Below, piece by piece: positions 41,387 to 52,744 of a stretch of DNA of 64,000 nt (positions within the stretch are counted from its first letter, which is position 1; every line of letters begins with the position of its first letter). The notes beneath the pieces were generated by a model that was not told where the DNA came from, ran no database searches, and was given only the letters and a program-made list of their open reading frames with translations. Location of the stretch: positions 4,092,001-4,156,000 of the forward strand of contig OY755181.1 in the NCBI GenBank assembly GCA_963576735.1. Direction: 5' to 3'. Both the position numbers and the translations under genes were made by a program. Origin of the DNA: Bedellia somnulentella (Eukaryota > Arthropoda > Insecta > Lepidoptera > Bedelliidae).

Positions 41387-43020
41387 CAAAGATCAAGTGG
41401 GCCACAAGAAAGGTAAAGATATGACTTGTGGTGTGGCATGGGATACTAACACAACGATATAATTAATATTATTCAATACACACATTAATGACCAAGAATA
41501 TAGATTCATAACGCTATGCGTCCCACGTTTTTGGAGTACCAATTTTTTATGATACCTATTTCCAAAATTTACTTTACTTGTGTGACACGTAAAGTAAATC
41601 GCAATTAAATATGTTACTAAAGATAAACTGGTTCGTTTAACATTCTAATTAATGGAACAAGCTCTTTTCCACTTAGGTATTAAAGTTTATGATGCATAAG
41701 CACAAAAGTCTCATATAATGCCAAACAAACGCCTTCAAGCTTCTTTAAAACGAGAGATTGGGGCTATAGCCCACCACGCTAGCCTTATGTGGATTGAAGT
41801 AAGAAGTGAGAAATACTTTCGTGAAGGAAGTAAGGATCGACGGTTTCACACACTTACTAAGGAACGGATCATGATAATTTTTTAGATCTGGTGTTTCAAT
41901 CTGCAATATCCTATTACCTCCGCCTAGCAAACAATTATTTACAAGCTTTCAACCGTTTCTTATCCACTAAGGTATCAACATGTCATTATACAAATGAAGA
42001 ATCCACATTTATATCCAACTCATTGATAAATCAACAAAGTTTAGGTTTTCACAACTTATCCTACGCTTTTATTATTCAAATACAACTTTTATTGCCTATT
42101 CATTAGAGTCGTATTTTGTGAAATAGATCTTTTACAAAATAGTTAAAAGGCAGATTTAACTACTAGTTGTTTTGTTGGTGACAATCGCCAACTTTGATTT
42201 AGGGAAACTAATTTGGTTTTAGAGTTGGTATCATGCTTCAGTTTTAGGAATTTCGAATTTCAACAATAAAGCTAGGAAGATTAATAATCCTTTGAATATG
42301 AGCTTGTTCCAATTTGAAATCTCTAAAGAATTGCATGTCAAATAGGTTTTATATTATTGTTTCTGTCTCGTTACGGTGAGCGAAAGTTTACAGCAAAGTG
42401 CTTCTTTTTTTTTTGTTATATTTTATTGAATTTCATTAAGATTGTTTTGTAAGTGTATTAACTATCGTTAAAACATCTTTTCAATGTGTTCTGAGCACTG
42501 TATGACATAAACCTCCCGATATGGTCACCTTGTTAAGGCTCCTTTCTCCTCTCTTTCCGATTTAGCTAAGGTATACAAACCTTTGTCCCGCCAGGGCGGC
42601 GGCCCTCCGGTACACATATATTATGGTGAACCCGCACAGACTATAAGGCCAGCTTTTGTAGCCAATCCTTTCGAAAATACCTAAAAAAATATGTTACTTA
42701 TATAGTTGAATATTATAATTGACACTACTTCAGTGCAATTTAATAATTAGTGTTGTACTTAAATATAATAATATTCAACTATATAAGACTTATTATATAT
42801 ATAATATTAAAATCATACAAACTTTGCTATCAAAGTGCTAAATACGTGAGCAATATGTGTTTACAACATAACACCTATTTTGGTGTATAGTACAACGTAT
42901 TATTTATGTGATTTCTAAACTACCTACCAACCTATTAGAACCACTCGCAAATTTTCCGTTAATCTCCAAAATACGTGGTTTTTGAAAATCAAACTCAGAA
43001 AGTCACATTTTATATCCAGG
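41387..43020. other. Long unassigned stretch
   Basis: Apart from the 91-bp hairpin element at 42,697, nothing was assigned. A GC-richer patch at about 42,585-42,620 (CCCGCCAGGGCGGCGGCCC) stands out but has no frame. Confidence 0.35.
42697..42787. mobile_element. 91-bp inverted-repeat (MITE-like) element
   Basis: Arms 42,697-42,716 and 42,768-42,787 are perfectly complementary over 20 bp (CTTATATAGTTGAATATTAT). No target duplication is clear. Confidence 0.7.
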
Positions 43021-43023
43021 TGT

Positions 43024-45023
43024 TAGGGGAGACCGGGGCAAGATGAGATAGCTAAGACAAAACTCGTTGAACAAGGTAAATTAAACTCTTTAATAACATT
43101 CTTTAACAAAAGAAGTAACTATTATACATTTCTTTCTTAAAATTAAATGTTGCAGCATGCAAAATCGCAGAACTTTTTTTGGAAAATAATGTTTAAATAA
43201 ACGCGGCCATATTCCCGTCTTGCCCCATAACCGGGTTAAGATGGGATACGCTGTGGCGCAAATTGAGAACGCTTTAATCAGGTAGTCAGCAATGACATAT
43301 GTGTGCCTCCTCTTCTCCCTCGTCGTCTCCGGCACATGACTTATCCACCCAATGAAAAAAACTTTTTCTGCAGGTTTTCCTTGTTAGTTGTCTTTTTAAT
43401 CTTCTTTGCAGTCTTTTTTCCAGGTTTCATTATTTGTTTTTTACCTTTGTCTGTTAAACAAAAAAGCAGCGCTTCCAGCTCATTATCTTGCTTGCTGTGA
43501 AAACAGTTTTGAATCGTCCCAAATATATTTCTCCTGCTGCCGTTATCAGAAGTCGTCAAAAGTCGTCAGAAGTCGTTGTCAGCATTAAACAGTTTCACCA
43601 GCTTTTCTTACTCATCGTTGTAAGGTTAACTTTCAAAAATCAAAATCAATTTTATTTGCGTAAATGTGGTACAATGAAGATGTTGCATTATTACAATTGG
43701 TCCATCACATTCAACTATGTATGCTAGCATGCAAATATTTACATTAAAAAAAATTACAATAAATTTATTAGCTATATTTATTTAATTTAAACAGCCGCAA
43801 ATTTCAAATTATATTATTATTCTGAAAAAAAATAATTGAGTTCAGAAAAACATTTCTCTATCAGCCATTTTTTTAGCTCACGTTTCAGTAAATTGAGTCT
43901 TAGAGTTTTAAATTCTCTTGGTATCTTATTATAGATCCTAGCTATCATTACATTGCAATTTCGTTTTCCCAAAGCAGTACCCGCGGTTGGAACTATAAGT
44001 TTAAATGGATCCAATGAATGTTGTCTAGTATTACTGGGGTAACATGCAAAAAGATCATTATTTTGTCTCACAAACAAACAAGCTTCATAAATATAGAGGC
44101 AGGTGAGGGTCAATACTTTTAATTCTTTGAACCAAGGGCGACAAGAATCCCAAGGATAAATCCTACATATGCCTCTTATACATTTCTTTTGTACAATAAA
44201 TAGTTTAGGAATATGTACAGAGTTCCCCCAAATAATAATACCATATCTTAACAATGACGCTACATATCCATGGTATGCTAGCAGTGCTGTGCTTTGGTTA
44301 ACAGTTACTGACAATCTATAAAGAGCGAAGACGAAACGATTTAATTTTACAATTAGTTTATCTATTTGATCTTTCCAAGATAGATTATTATCAAAAATAA
44401 TACCTAAAAATGTGGCACTGTTTTTGACATCGTATGTTGCCGAGGCTCGAAGCAATATCTTTTTCGTTCCATTTGCCACGATCTTTTTTTCGTTTATAGT
44501 TGTTAACCATTTTGTGAACCAACCAAATAAATATTTTTGATCCTGATTTAGGTAGAATTGACAAATATTTCTAAATTATATATATTATGTTATATATTGA
44601 TAGGGTGGGGCAAACGGGATAGTATCCCATTATTTATGCCCCGATCATCTTACCCCAATCCACACGTAGGTAGAAAAGATGACACAATTTCATCCTAGAA
44701 CTTTACCGGCGAAAAAATCTGGTTTGAATTTAACGTTTTGGACTACTTCAATGAGCTCGGGATTAAAATAATACATTAACACAGGTAGTTACATGTCTAT
44801 ACATCATTTGTCGAATCAAAAATCGCGTAAAAATACTTGCAATAACACCTTTTTCTCTCTACAACGCAAAATCTAATTCTAACCTCAGCTCAGCTTGGAC
44901 GCACTAGCGGAGAGTGAAGTTCGTGTAAATGGCCATTTTGCTTCTCCGAACACAATTACTATTCACAAAAACAAGCCTACTTCCCGTCCTGCCCCGAACT
45001 TAATCTTGCCCCGGTCTCCCCTA
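43024..45023. mobile_element. 2.0-kb DNA transposon with 21-bp inverted ends and TA duplication, invaded by a LINE
   Basis: The ends 43,024-43,044 and 45,003-45,023 are perfect inverted repeats containing GGGGAGACCGGGGCAAGAT, each bounded by TA, which suggests a Tc1/mariner- or pogo-like TA duplication. More copies of the GGGCAAGA/TCTTGCCCC theme lie just inside both ends (near 43,215-43,250 and 44,605-44,660), possibly transposase-binding sites. Short minus-strand frames (43,090-43,335 and 43,341-43,559, the latter Lys-rich) might be transposase remnants but were not recognised. Confidence 0.65.
43636..44545 (-). pseudogene. LINE polymerase C-terminal part with 3' UTR (Jockey/CR1-like), 5'-truncated
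   Basis: The minus-strand frame (about 44,545 down to 43,817; open upstream of the first ATG at 44,479) encodes the thumb and C-terminal region of a LINE polymerase: FLGIIFDNNLSWKDQID, ALLAYHGYVASLLRYGIIIW, KLFIVQKKCIRGICRI and a conserved C-terminus. Catalytic palm motifs are absent because of 5' truncation. The 3' UTR reaches about 43,636 with CATTTACGCAAATAAAATTG and a (TTGATTT)-type end, a terminus I associate with Lepidoptera Jockey-group LINEs. It lies wholly within the TIR transposon at 43,024. Confidence 0.8.
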
Positions 45024-45120
45024 CGTTTATTTATAACAAATATGTAATAACTAGTACTAATATATTGCATAAAAAAGGTATTGCACGACATAGTATAAAA
45101 ATGCTATTAGTTGTAAACCA

Positions 45121-45517
45121 TAAATAGCGACATAGTTGTAAATAGCGACATGATAGTTCTGTGGGTAGAACACCCGCCCGAAAACAGAAGGGCGTGAGTT
45201 CCAATCCTGGGTCGGGCCTACACCAATTTGTCTTTTTAAAGTCATATGTGTGGTTAATTTATCATGGTTGTTAACGGTGAAGGAAAACATCGTGAGGAAA
45301 CCCACATGGCTGAGTTGTACTTAGTCATGTGACAGTGTATTCGTACAAAAAGGCGATAGTCCTGCTCCCTATCACGTGAGTACACTGTCTAAGCAAAACG
45401 TGGGTACCTTCTCTTTACACTAGAGGGCGCTGCCATGTGAGTTCAAAAGTATTGGTACCTCGGTTAACCCCTTCGGGGATAAACGGCGTGAACGTTTATG
45501 TTTATGTATGTTTTTTT
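45121..45517 (+). repeat. SINE-A copy, full length, with 11-bp target duplication
   Basis: GTTGTAAACCA flanks it at 45,110-45,120 and 45,518-45,528. Its 5' end has a short internal duplication (TAAATAGCGACAT twice), then the tRNA-like head (box A GATAGTTCTGTGGGTAG, box B GAGTTCCAATCC), the body, the CCCCTTCGGGG hairpin, GGCGTGAACG and a TTTATG-type tail. A second reference copy for the family. Confidence 0.95.
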
Positions 45518-45744
45518 GTTGTAAACCAAAGAGCATCGCTTCAGAGGAACTTACTGGGTTTGTTATATTTTCGAGCTGTTAGCTTGCTGCAGCGTGTTAT
45601 TACAGAGGTTTTGTGTACCGAGCCGGTAAGAGTTGTCTAACATAACAAGGCAAAAAGGAGGTGTGAGTACTTAAACTATATCGAATGGAAGGTTTGGAAT
45701 ATTACTGACAGCGAATTTTGTGCTAAAATATATATTTATTTCAT

Positions 45745-45997
45745 TGCTGTGTAGTGTCGGCTTAGAATAACACTACCCCATTTCTTCCGGTGGGTGTACG
45801 TAAGAGGCGACTAACGGTATTGGGGATTTTAAGGGATTTTAGGCGATGCGGTTGGAGACCCATCACCAATAACCTTTATTTTGCCATCTTTTCCCCACTC
45901 AACTTTCCAAAAGTGGCTGAGGAACTTCTAGTTCCTTAGCTCTGACTACCCCTTCTAGGGATTTATAGCCGTGAGTATATGTATGTATGTATGTATG
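45745..45997 (+). repeat. SINE-B copy, full length, with 9-bp target duplication
   Basis: TTATTTCAT flanks it at 45,736-45,744 and 45,998-46,006. It is of the TTCCGGTGGGTGTACG subtype with (GTAT)4 or more at the tail. Confidence 0.92.
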
Positions 45998-46009
45998 TTA
46001 TTTCATGAC

Positions 46010-47025
46010 TACTTTAACATTGGTGCATGCATGAACTAACCATGGTGGTCGCCAGCACATGTGAGTAAAATGGTGTACTTTTTTCATACACGCATTTAAT
46101 CACCTTAATTTTGGTATTGGCAACTAAGTTTTCGGCTTATTCCGTTTATCCACCCTAGAAAATCCTCCCTAAGGTGGATATTCGGAAACGCATGTCCGTC
46201 TATCCACCCTGAACGGGGTGGATATCCGGAATGCATATAATATGGTTCTTCCGATTTTTTACCCCAAGTACAGTAATTTATAATCGGATAAGTGACTTAC
46301 GGTACATAGTCGCTAATGGCAACAAGCTTTACCGATTTTAGACACAAACTGATGAATATCGGTTTTCAGGTTTGAAATCAGTTTCAAAATGAAATTGCAG
46401 AACTAGGTTTCAAATCAGATATAACTTGCGTAGCTAATAGATAATAAGTATCTAAATCGTAAGCTTTATTTGACTGTAAAAGTAGATAATAGTTAAGGTA
46501 GAGAAAAAAGGTCATGTCCAATAATAATTATGAGAAAATGTAAGAAAAACAAATTAAAATTGGATTTGAATCTGGAGATTCCAAATAGCTTTTAGACAAT
46601 TCTACTACACCAAAACGATACTTTATCCTATACCCTACCTATAAAAGTAGATATTTAGTATAATTAAAAATTAATTAATCGTTTGATAGATATGTGTTTG
46701 GTATTTTAAATAAACATTCAAACATCGAAATCAAACTTTAAATTCTCACAATTTTAACTTTTGAGTCTAGCCTTAGGAGCGGAACCAATTTGATTGAAGA
46801 TTGAACAAATGATAATGATATCACGGCAGTAGCTAATATACAATAATTGCAGTACCAGCAATATAACATAATAAACAATATTTTGATCGCTTTAATAGCA
46901 CTTATAATAATTCAAGAAAAAACCTATACCCATAATTATATGCAATACATGATTTATCCATTACATCTTCACAAGCCCAAAAACATGTTAAAACTTATGT
47001 ATAAACCTCTTATTAAAGTGCGTGG
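46010..47025. other. AT-rich stretch, mostly unassigned
   Basis: Holds the paired hairpins at 46,147-46,224. No gene recognised. Confidence 0.35.
46147..46224. repeat. Two tandem TATCCACC/GGTGGATA hairpins
   Basis: 46,147-46,180 and 46,201-46,224 both have TATCCACC...GGTGGATA arms; the second is tight (TATCCACCC TGAACG GGGTGGATA). Both units are preceded by TCCGT(T/C) and followed by TTCGGAA or TCCGGAA, so this is a tandem repeat of a hairpin. Confidence 0.75.
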
Positions 47026-47028
47026 CTG

Positions 47029-47765
47029 ATCCTTGTACTCTCGTCTAAGTCACGCACGCTACGTGTAAAATGTACATCAAGTTGAAGTGTGATGCGGCGA
47101 ATCTTTACGAATGGTCCCTCGAGAATCCACCCTGTTAATGGTTAAAAAGCTGGCGAGGACTTTTTTCCATGTCGAATAATTGTTTAAAATGAGTGAATAG
47201 ATCATTGAATAGGGGGATTGAAATATAATGCTGTGACTTCAAATATGTATTTTTTGACCATCAAGAATATGTCAAAGTGGCGACAAGTGGTCAGCCGAAT
47301 AATTAATGCAATTATTAAAAAATATTTTGGAGTACAGTTATAAAATGTTCCTTGTTTGACATTTGTGCAGTGCAGGTCAATAAAAATATATATTATGCAT
47401 TTTCTTAAACAAATTATTATTCATAAGACTAAATAATCTGATATAAGCGCAAAAGATTTTGTCAGGTTTGAACAAAATTGTAATGTAATAAGTATTATTG
47501 CTTTTTTTGCCATTCCTTTTGAAAATCAAAGGCTCGTGTACTCTCGTCTAAGGCACGCACGCTACGCGTAAAATGTATATAAAGTTGAAGTGTGATGCGG
47601 TATATCTTTACGAGTGGTCCCTCTAGAATCGACCTTGTTGATGGTTAAAAAGGTAGTAAGGATTTTTACCGTGTTAGATATTGGTTGAAAAAAATAATAA
47701 AAGATAATTGAATTGGATGATATCGAAAAATAATGCTATGAGTTTAAATATACATTTTTAAAAGA
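47029..47765. repeat. Direct repeat pair, ~230 bp units 500 bp apart
   Basis: Units at about 47,029-47,260 and 47,528-47,765 share TGTACTCTCGTCTAAG, CACGCACGCTACG, GTTGAAGTGTGATGCGG and TGGTTAAAAA blocks with about 75-80% identity by eye. The spacer is AT-rich. Either an old local duplication or two copies of an unknown interspersed repeat. Confidence 0.7.
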
Positions 47766-47902
47766 TTTTTTTGAATAAGTACAAAGAATATTTCTTCTTT
47801 TTTTTAAAACAGAATAAGGTGGAAGTTATGCAACGAACTATACTCAAGTTTTCATTTCATATCTTCGAAGAAGTGGCTGAATTAACTATATTGTAAAATA
47901 TT

Positions 47903-48154
47903 GGCCGTGTAGTGTCGGCTTAGAATAACACTACCCCATTTCTACCCATGGGTGATCGTAAGAGGCGACTAAGGGTATAGGGGCTTTTTAAGTGAAATTT
48001 GGGCGATGTGGTTAGAGACCCGTCACCAAAAACATTTATTATTACCATCTTTTCCCCAATCAACTTCCAAAGGTGGCTGAGGAATTTCTGATTCCAAGGC
48101 TCTGGCTACCCCGTTAAGGGATTTATAGCCGTAAGTATATGTATGTATGTATGA
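47903..48154 (+). repeat. SINE-B copy, full length, with 11-bp target duplication
   Basis: TGTAAAATATT flanks it at 47,892-47,902 and 48,155-48,165. Third subtype, with CCCATGGGTGATCG and TTTTTAAGTGAAATTTGG. Confidence 0.93.
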
Positions 48155-48599
48155 TGTAAAATATTATATCAATTTTTGTTCAGAGTACCAACTCCTTATT
48201 TACGTGAAGAGTGTTTTGTGTCTTGGTTTTCGTTTTACCCTATTTCGATTACCTTTTTTGCTATATTTAAGTTTCACAACTCTTCGGGCATCAGTAATAC
48301 GAAAAAATTCAGTGTCAGTCTTTATATTATTTAATGTATATTTATCGAAACAATTTTTATCCCTGCTAATGAAATGTTTATTAATCATAAGAGAAAAAAA
48401 GGAAGAGAAAAAAACTAAAAGGAGCGCGCGAGGGGGTTGTCAAGAATGAACCAAATTTTAATAAAAGTCTTTGCCTTGTCCAATTGTAATCAGTGGTTTA
48501 AATGTAAGAAAGTTCTTTGGTTAAAATTTTACAACTACTTATGCAATCTAGTACGTACAAATATTTTAATAGCCATTCAAAAATTTATCACGATTATAT

Positions 48600-48725
48600 T
48601 TTTAGTAAAAGACTGCCCAACAAAACGCAACAAAAAGAGAAATAAGAAACCTTTGTCAGGACCGTTCAAAGTGACAATCCATGTGTACCTGACACTCCAA
48701 TAGGAACTGGTGATTGAGTCAGATG
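48600..48725 (+). repeat. Strongly decayed LINE-C 3' fragment
   Basis: AGGACCGTTCAAAGTGACAA, CCTGACACTCCAATAGGAAC and TGGTGATTGAGTC follow the order of LINE-C's GGATCGTACGAAGTGG, CCTACCCCAATGGGAAC and TGGCGTGAGT. Low confidence because of divergence. Confidence 0.4.
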
Positions 48726-48729
48726 TTCC

Positions 48730-50235
48730 ATCTCACATAACACTCGTAGTTAATCGGTATTAATTTATACAGAAGTTATTGCCTGGAAATATCTTACAAA
48801 ACTAGGCCATTTATTAAGCTAACTATTTCTGAAACATTCTGATATTAAATTCTCAGCTTATTAATTCTATTGAATTCGTCTTACACAGCCTCAGGGGTAA
48901 TTTAAACATATAGTAGCGTCTACGAAATTTCGTAGCAATTAGGTTTGGTAGTGCAAAATATACGTAGTAGATCTGGATATCCGACTTTGAGAGAGAAAAT
49001 GTTAATTGAACATATCAAACATAACATAATATGTTTCCGTAGTAATTAATGACTCCATATCTTACAAACTTCCTTCTTAGTTACAAGAAGAGCTCATTTG
49101 CTATTTGAAAGGTCTCAATGTCACTTACAAACTTATCTTATTATTGATCTGTTTTAAAGCGTATATTTTCGTCAGACTTCAAAAAAAGAAGGTACTCAAT
49201 TCGATTGTATGTTTTGCCAAAAGTTGATTTTTTTTTCTGTTGGATATGTTTCCATAGCGGTATCATTTCATTTTCATTTGATTCAATGGCGTGGTTATAA
49301 AAATATAAAAAATACATAAATATTACTACAGACTAGAAAGATATAAGTAGGAACCTTCTCTAACAAAATTCATTATATCAAAAGATTTATATGTACGTAA
49401 TTATGTCGGGTAGAATAGTCTGAAAATAGCACCTATTTATATGGGTATAGTATACATCTTTTTTGCAATGTGAGTGAGACTGCTTAACTTTAATTATTTA
49501 ACGATTCCGCTGATATTGACAATGTGGCTAGAAAATCTTCGCTAATAAATCTTGTATTCAACAACTTTTCCCCATTAAATTGTTCAACTGGGCTGATGAA
49601 ATGTTGAACCTTAATGTGGAAACATCTATAATGTGTTAGTTGTTATGGTTTAATATCGTTAGTATTGAAAACGTTACTACTAATCAAATTATGACAAAAG
49701 TTTTTATGCGAATAAATAAAGGTCCAGAAGTGGGTTAGATCTATTCTATGCTAACACAAAACAGCTAAACTATATAAAACATACTAGGTATTGAAGCTAT
49801 AGTTTACACAATTCATTTTACAGTGCCTCCAACACTTCCGTTATTCTTATATGATCATATAAAAGCAACACACAAGAGTGTATTACAAAAGCACATGTGT
49901 GAATTCGCGAGTTAGAGCCACAGCGGGTTTGCCAATACTCATTACATCTAATTCCCGCCAATACGTTGCGAACGAATCCTGTATTTGAAACGTACAAATA
50001 AATGGCGCCAGTATTTGTCTCTGTAATAGCCATATTTATCTTGCCAAGTCGCGTCGGCTGGTATATTTCAAATCAATTTCGTTTTCTCCTGTGTTTTCCG
50101 TGTGAAGTAGTATTATAAATAATACCTTTGATATTGCAGCTTATAATAGTGTCATAAGATTTTAAATGGATAACGTCAAATTTATGTATTAAACATATAT
50201 ACTTTATTACTAAAACTTCATGGAAAAACTCAATT
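48730..50235. other. Long AT-rich stretch, nothing recognised
   Basis: The least AT-rich part (49,890-50,110) has a 71-codon minus-strand frame without domain. No repeat of the named families. Confidence 0.35.
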
Positions 50236-50237
50236 GC

Positions 50238-50376
50238 ATCCGAAGAATAAAAAAATTATGAATCTATATGGAGCTGACAGGTTTGCCAGAATCGTACGAA
50301 GTGGCCATCAATAGTCTCTGCCTAACCGAATGGGAACTAGCGGCTAATGAGTGTATATATGCATATATATCTTTCA
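50238..50376 (+). repeat. LINE-C 3' fragment
   Basis: TCCGAAGAATAAAAAAATTA, GTTTGCCAGAATCGTACGAA, GTCTCTGCCTAACCGAATGG and GAACTAGCGGC then a TATATATGCATATATAT tail. Confidence 0.75.
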
Positions 50377-50382
50377 TTCATA

Positions 50383-50603
50383 TGGTGAAGGCTATACACC
50401 CCGAAAATGGATACCTTCAGCTTTGGTATTAGACAACTTTTGGAAGTTGAGTGGGTAAAAGATTGTAAATAAAATTAAAGTTGATGATCCTCTCCAAGCG
50501 CATCACTTAACTTTATAAGCTCCAATACCCTAGGTCACTACTTAACGCAGATAACCGCTAGAAAAATCAGGTTAGTGCTATTCTAAGCCGATACTACACA
50601 TCT
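50383..50603 (-). repeat. SINE-B copy, old
   Basis: GGCTATACACCCCGAAAATG, CAACTTTTGGAAGTTGAGTG, CTCCAAGCGCATCAC and the reversed start CTAAGCCGATACTACACA. Confidence 0.7.
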
Positions 50604-50604
50604 A

Positions 50605-51350
50605 TCACAAAATATCATTTTAGAAAACAAAAATTAATATGAGAGTCATAGATGTACTAAAAAACGTTAGATAGGTTATTTACGAGGAAACCAGCGCTTA
50701 CGAGTGGCACCGATTGCGGCAGATGTACGCACACCACTACAAATATTATATCCAAACAGACGTGAAATATGACACTAAGACGACCGTTCGACAAAGAATA
50801 ATTTAGATCCACTCACACGATTTATTATAAATTATAATTATAACGTTGTAGATTTATAATACTTACCACTGATAAGTAATCCCATCATTTTAGTTGTTTT
50901 TCTAGTAAAGTTTGTGCAAAATCTCATCATACACGACGGCATTCTCGATTATTTTGACAAACAAACACGCCGAAACAGGTGAACGATTTCGACGGCAGCT
51001 AGTGTGCGACTAAAGTCAGATGAGCTATTTAGCCTGTTTTTTTGTGCCACTTATGAGCGCGCATAACTTATCTACGGTTTTTTATTAGTATATCTATGAT
51101 GAGGGTGGTTAAAGTAACTTGCGCAATTAAAGCCGCAGGTAAGCACAAATTATATGTTTTTGGTAAAAAGCCAGTGTCTTACATACTTTGTTACATTTAG
51201 TTACATGACCTACATGTAGCTTACGTTTCACTTAGCTTTTACGAATTAAATCGTATCAAAATGTCTTACCCAACAATTTTTCTTGTTAAAACGAAAATTT
51301 AATACAAATATTAAATATGTGACCTATTTATACGTATGTACACACATTTA
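50605..51350. other. Unassigned stretch
   Basis: No repeat or gene recognised. Confidence 0.35.
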
Positions 51351-51354
51351 AATA

Positions 51355-51475
51355 TATATACTCGCGGCTATAAGTTATAAAAAGGAGCCAGAGCTTGAAA
51401 ATTAGAAATTCCTTAGCCGCTTTTGGAAGGTGGTAGTAATAAAGTAATAATTGGAAAATAAAGCTTATTGATACG
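51355..51475 (-). repeat. SINE-B 3' fragment
   Basis: TATACTCGCGGCTATAAGTT, AAAGGAGCCAGAGCTTG, TAGAAATTCCTTAGCCGCTT; the 5' half is missing. Confidence 0.7.
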
Positions 51476-51673
51476 ATAATAAAATAAAACATACCTGACT
51501 GACCCGCGCATGATTTGATCTATTCACAAGCTGTTTATAATCTCCGCAAGTTACTGCCGTTGTGTGCAGACACTCATAAAATATGTTTGCAGGTTTTTTT
51601 AACTATTTTACATATACTATTAATTCATGAATATGCTACCGTAAAAGCGCATAATATCAAAAAGAGTGTTTGT

Positions 51674-52190
51674 AACGACGTGATAGCTCAGTGGGTAGAA
51701 CACTACTTATCGCTATAAATCCCTTAAAGGGGTAGCCAGAGCTAGAGAATGAGACATTTCTCAGCCACCTTTGGTAGCTGCGTGGGGAAAAGATGGTGAA
51801 ATAAAGGTTGTTGGTGATGGGTCTCCAACCGCATCGCCCAAAAATCCCTTAAAAGCCCCAATACCGTTAGTCGCCTCTGACGTACACTCACCGGAAGAAA
51901 TGGGGTAGTGCTATTCTAAGCCGACACTACACAGCAAATATATATCGTTTTGTCTCATTCAGTTGTTAAGATTTCAATGCGACAGAACGATACTTAAGTT
52001 GTTCTCAGCTGGAATACTCAATTCAGAAATCGGTCGAAAGTCATGTAACAGTGTATTAGTACAAAACGGCGATAGGCCTGCACCTTATCACATGAGTACA
52101 CTGTCAAAACAAATCTTGAGTACTCTGAACGTCAGGCGATAATATCTCGTGATGTTCAGAAGTATTAATACCTCTGCCAACCCCTTATGT
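51674..52190 (+). repeat. SINE-A copy split by SINE-B
   Basis: Head ACGACGTGATAGCTCAGTGG at 51,674-51,705 and body/tail at 52,025-52,190 (AGTCATGTAACAGTGTATTA, CGGCGATAGGCCTGC, GATGTTCAGAAGTATTAATA, GCCAACCCCTT). The middle holds the SINE-B at 51,706 and about 90 bp of other DNA. Confidence 0.65.
51706..51936 (-). repeat. SINE-B copy, near full length
   Basis: CGCTATAAATCCCTTAAAGG, GATGGGTCTCCAACCGCATC and the reversed start TAAGCCGACACTACACAGC. The CATA tail is missing at the junction with SINE-A. Confidence 0.85.
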
Positions 52191-52520
52191 ATGTATGTAG
52201 ATTAGGTAAGTAGGTTCTTTTCGAGATTTACCAATTAAAGTAATTTGTTATCAACAATAACATTAATAACCAATCAAAAAACATGTAAAAACTGAGGACA
52301 TGGTTATATAAAGTATAGATTTTCCGCAACCTACATATAATGACAGGCCATGCAATTACTTAGGAGAGGTCTGAGCTAAAACATACAGTTAATTTTACGA
52401 GAGCTATAAAGTGAGTGCGGTGTCACTTAGCTTCTAATTGCGTTCCAGATTGCAGGATTGCGTTTAAATTATCTATCCAATACTAATTACTTAGTTTAAT
52501 GGTATTTTTTTAAATTTAAA

Positions 52521-52744
52521 TGCCGTGTAGTGTCGGCTTAGAATGCCGTGTAGTGTCTGCTTAGAATAACACTATCCCATTTCAGTGATTTTTGGGCGAT
52601 GTGGATGGAGACCTGTCACCAAAAACATTTATTATTACCATCTTATCCCCAATCAACTTCCAAATGCGGCTGAGGAATTTCTCATTCCAAAGCTCTGGCT
52701 ACCCCGTTAAGGGATTTATAGCCGTGAGTATATGTATGTATGTT
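52521..52744 (+). repeat. SINE-B copy with duplicated 5' end
   Basis: TGCCGTGTAGTGTCGGCTTA is followed 22 bp on by a second GCCGTGTAGTGTCTGCTTAG before the copy proceeds, with a ~60-bp gap after the CCCATTTC block. TTAAATTT occurs on both sides as a possible target duplication. Confidence 0.8.

Noticed and set aside
49818..50033. 71-codon minus-strand frame in a less AT-rich patch
   Set aside because: No domain, no splice or promoter context, and no repeat-family relation; length is within chance.
51674..51705. Possible tRNA gene (good box A)
   Set aside because: It is a SINE-A head cut by a SINE-B insertion; the rest of a cloverleaf is missing.
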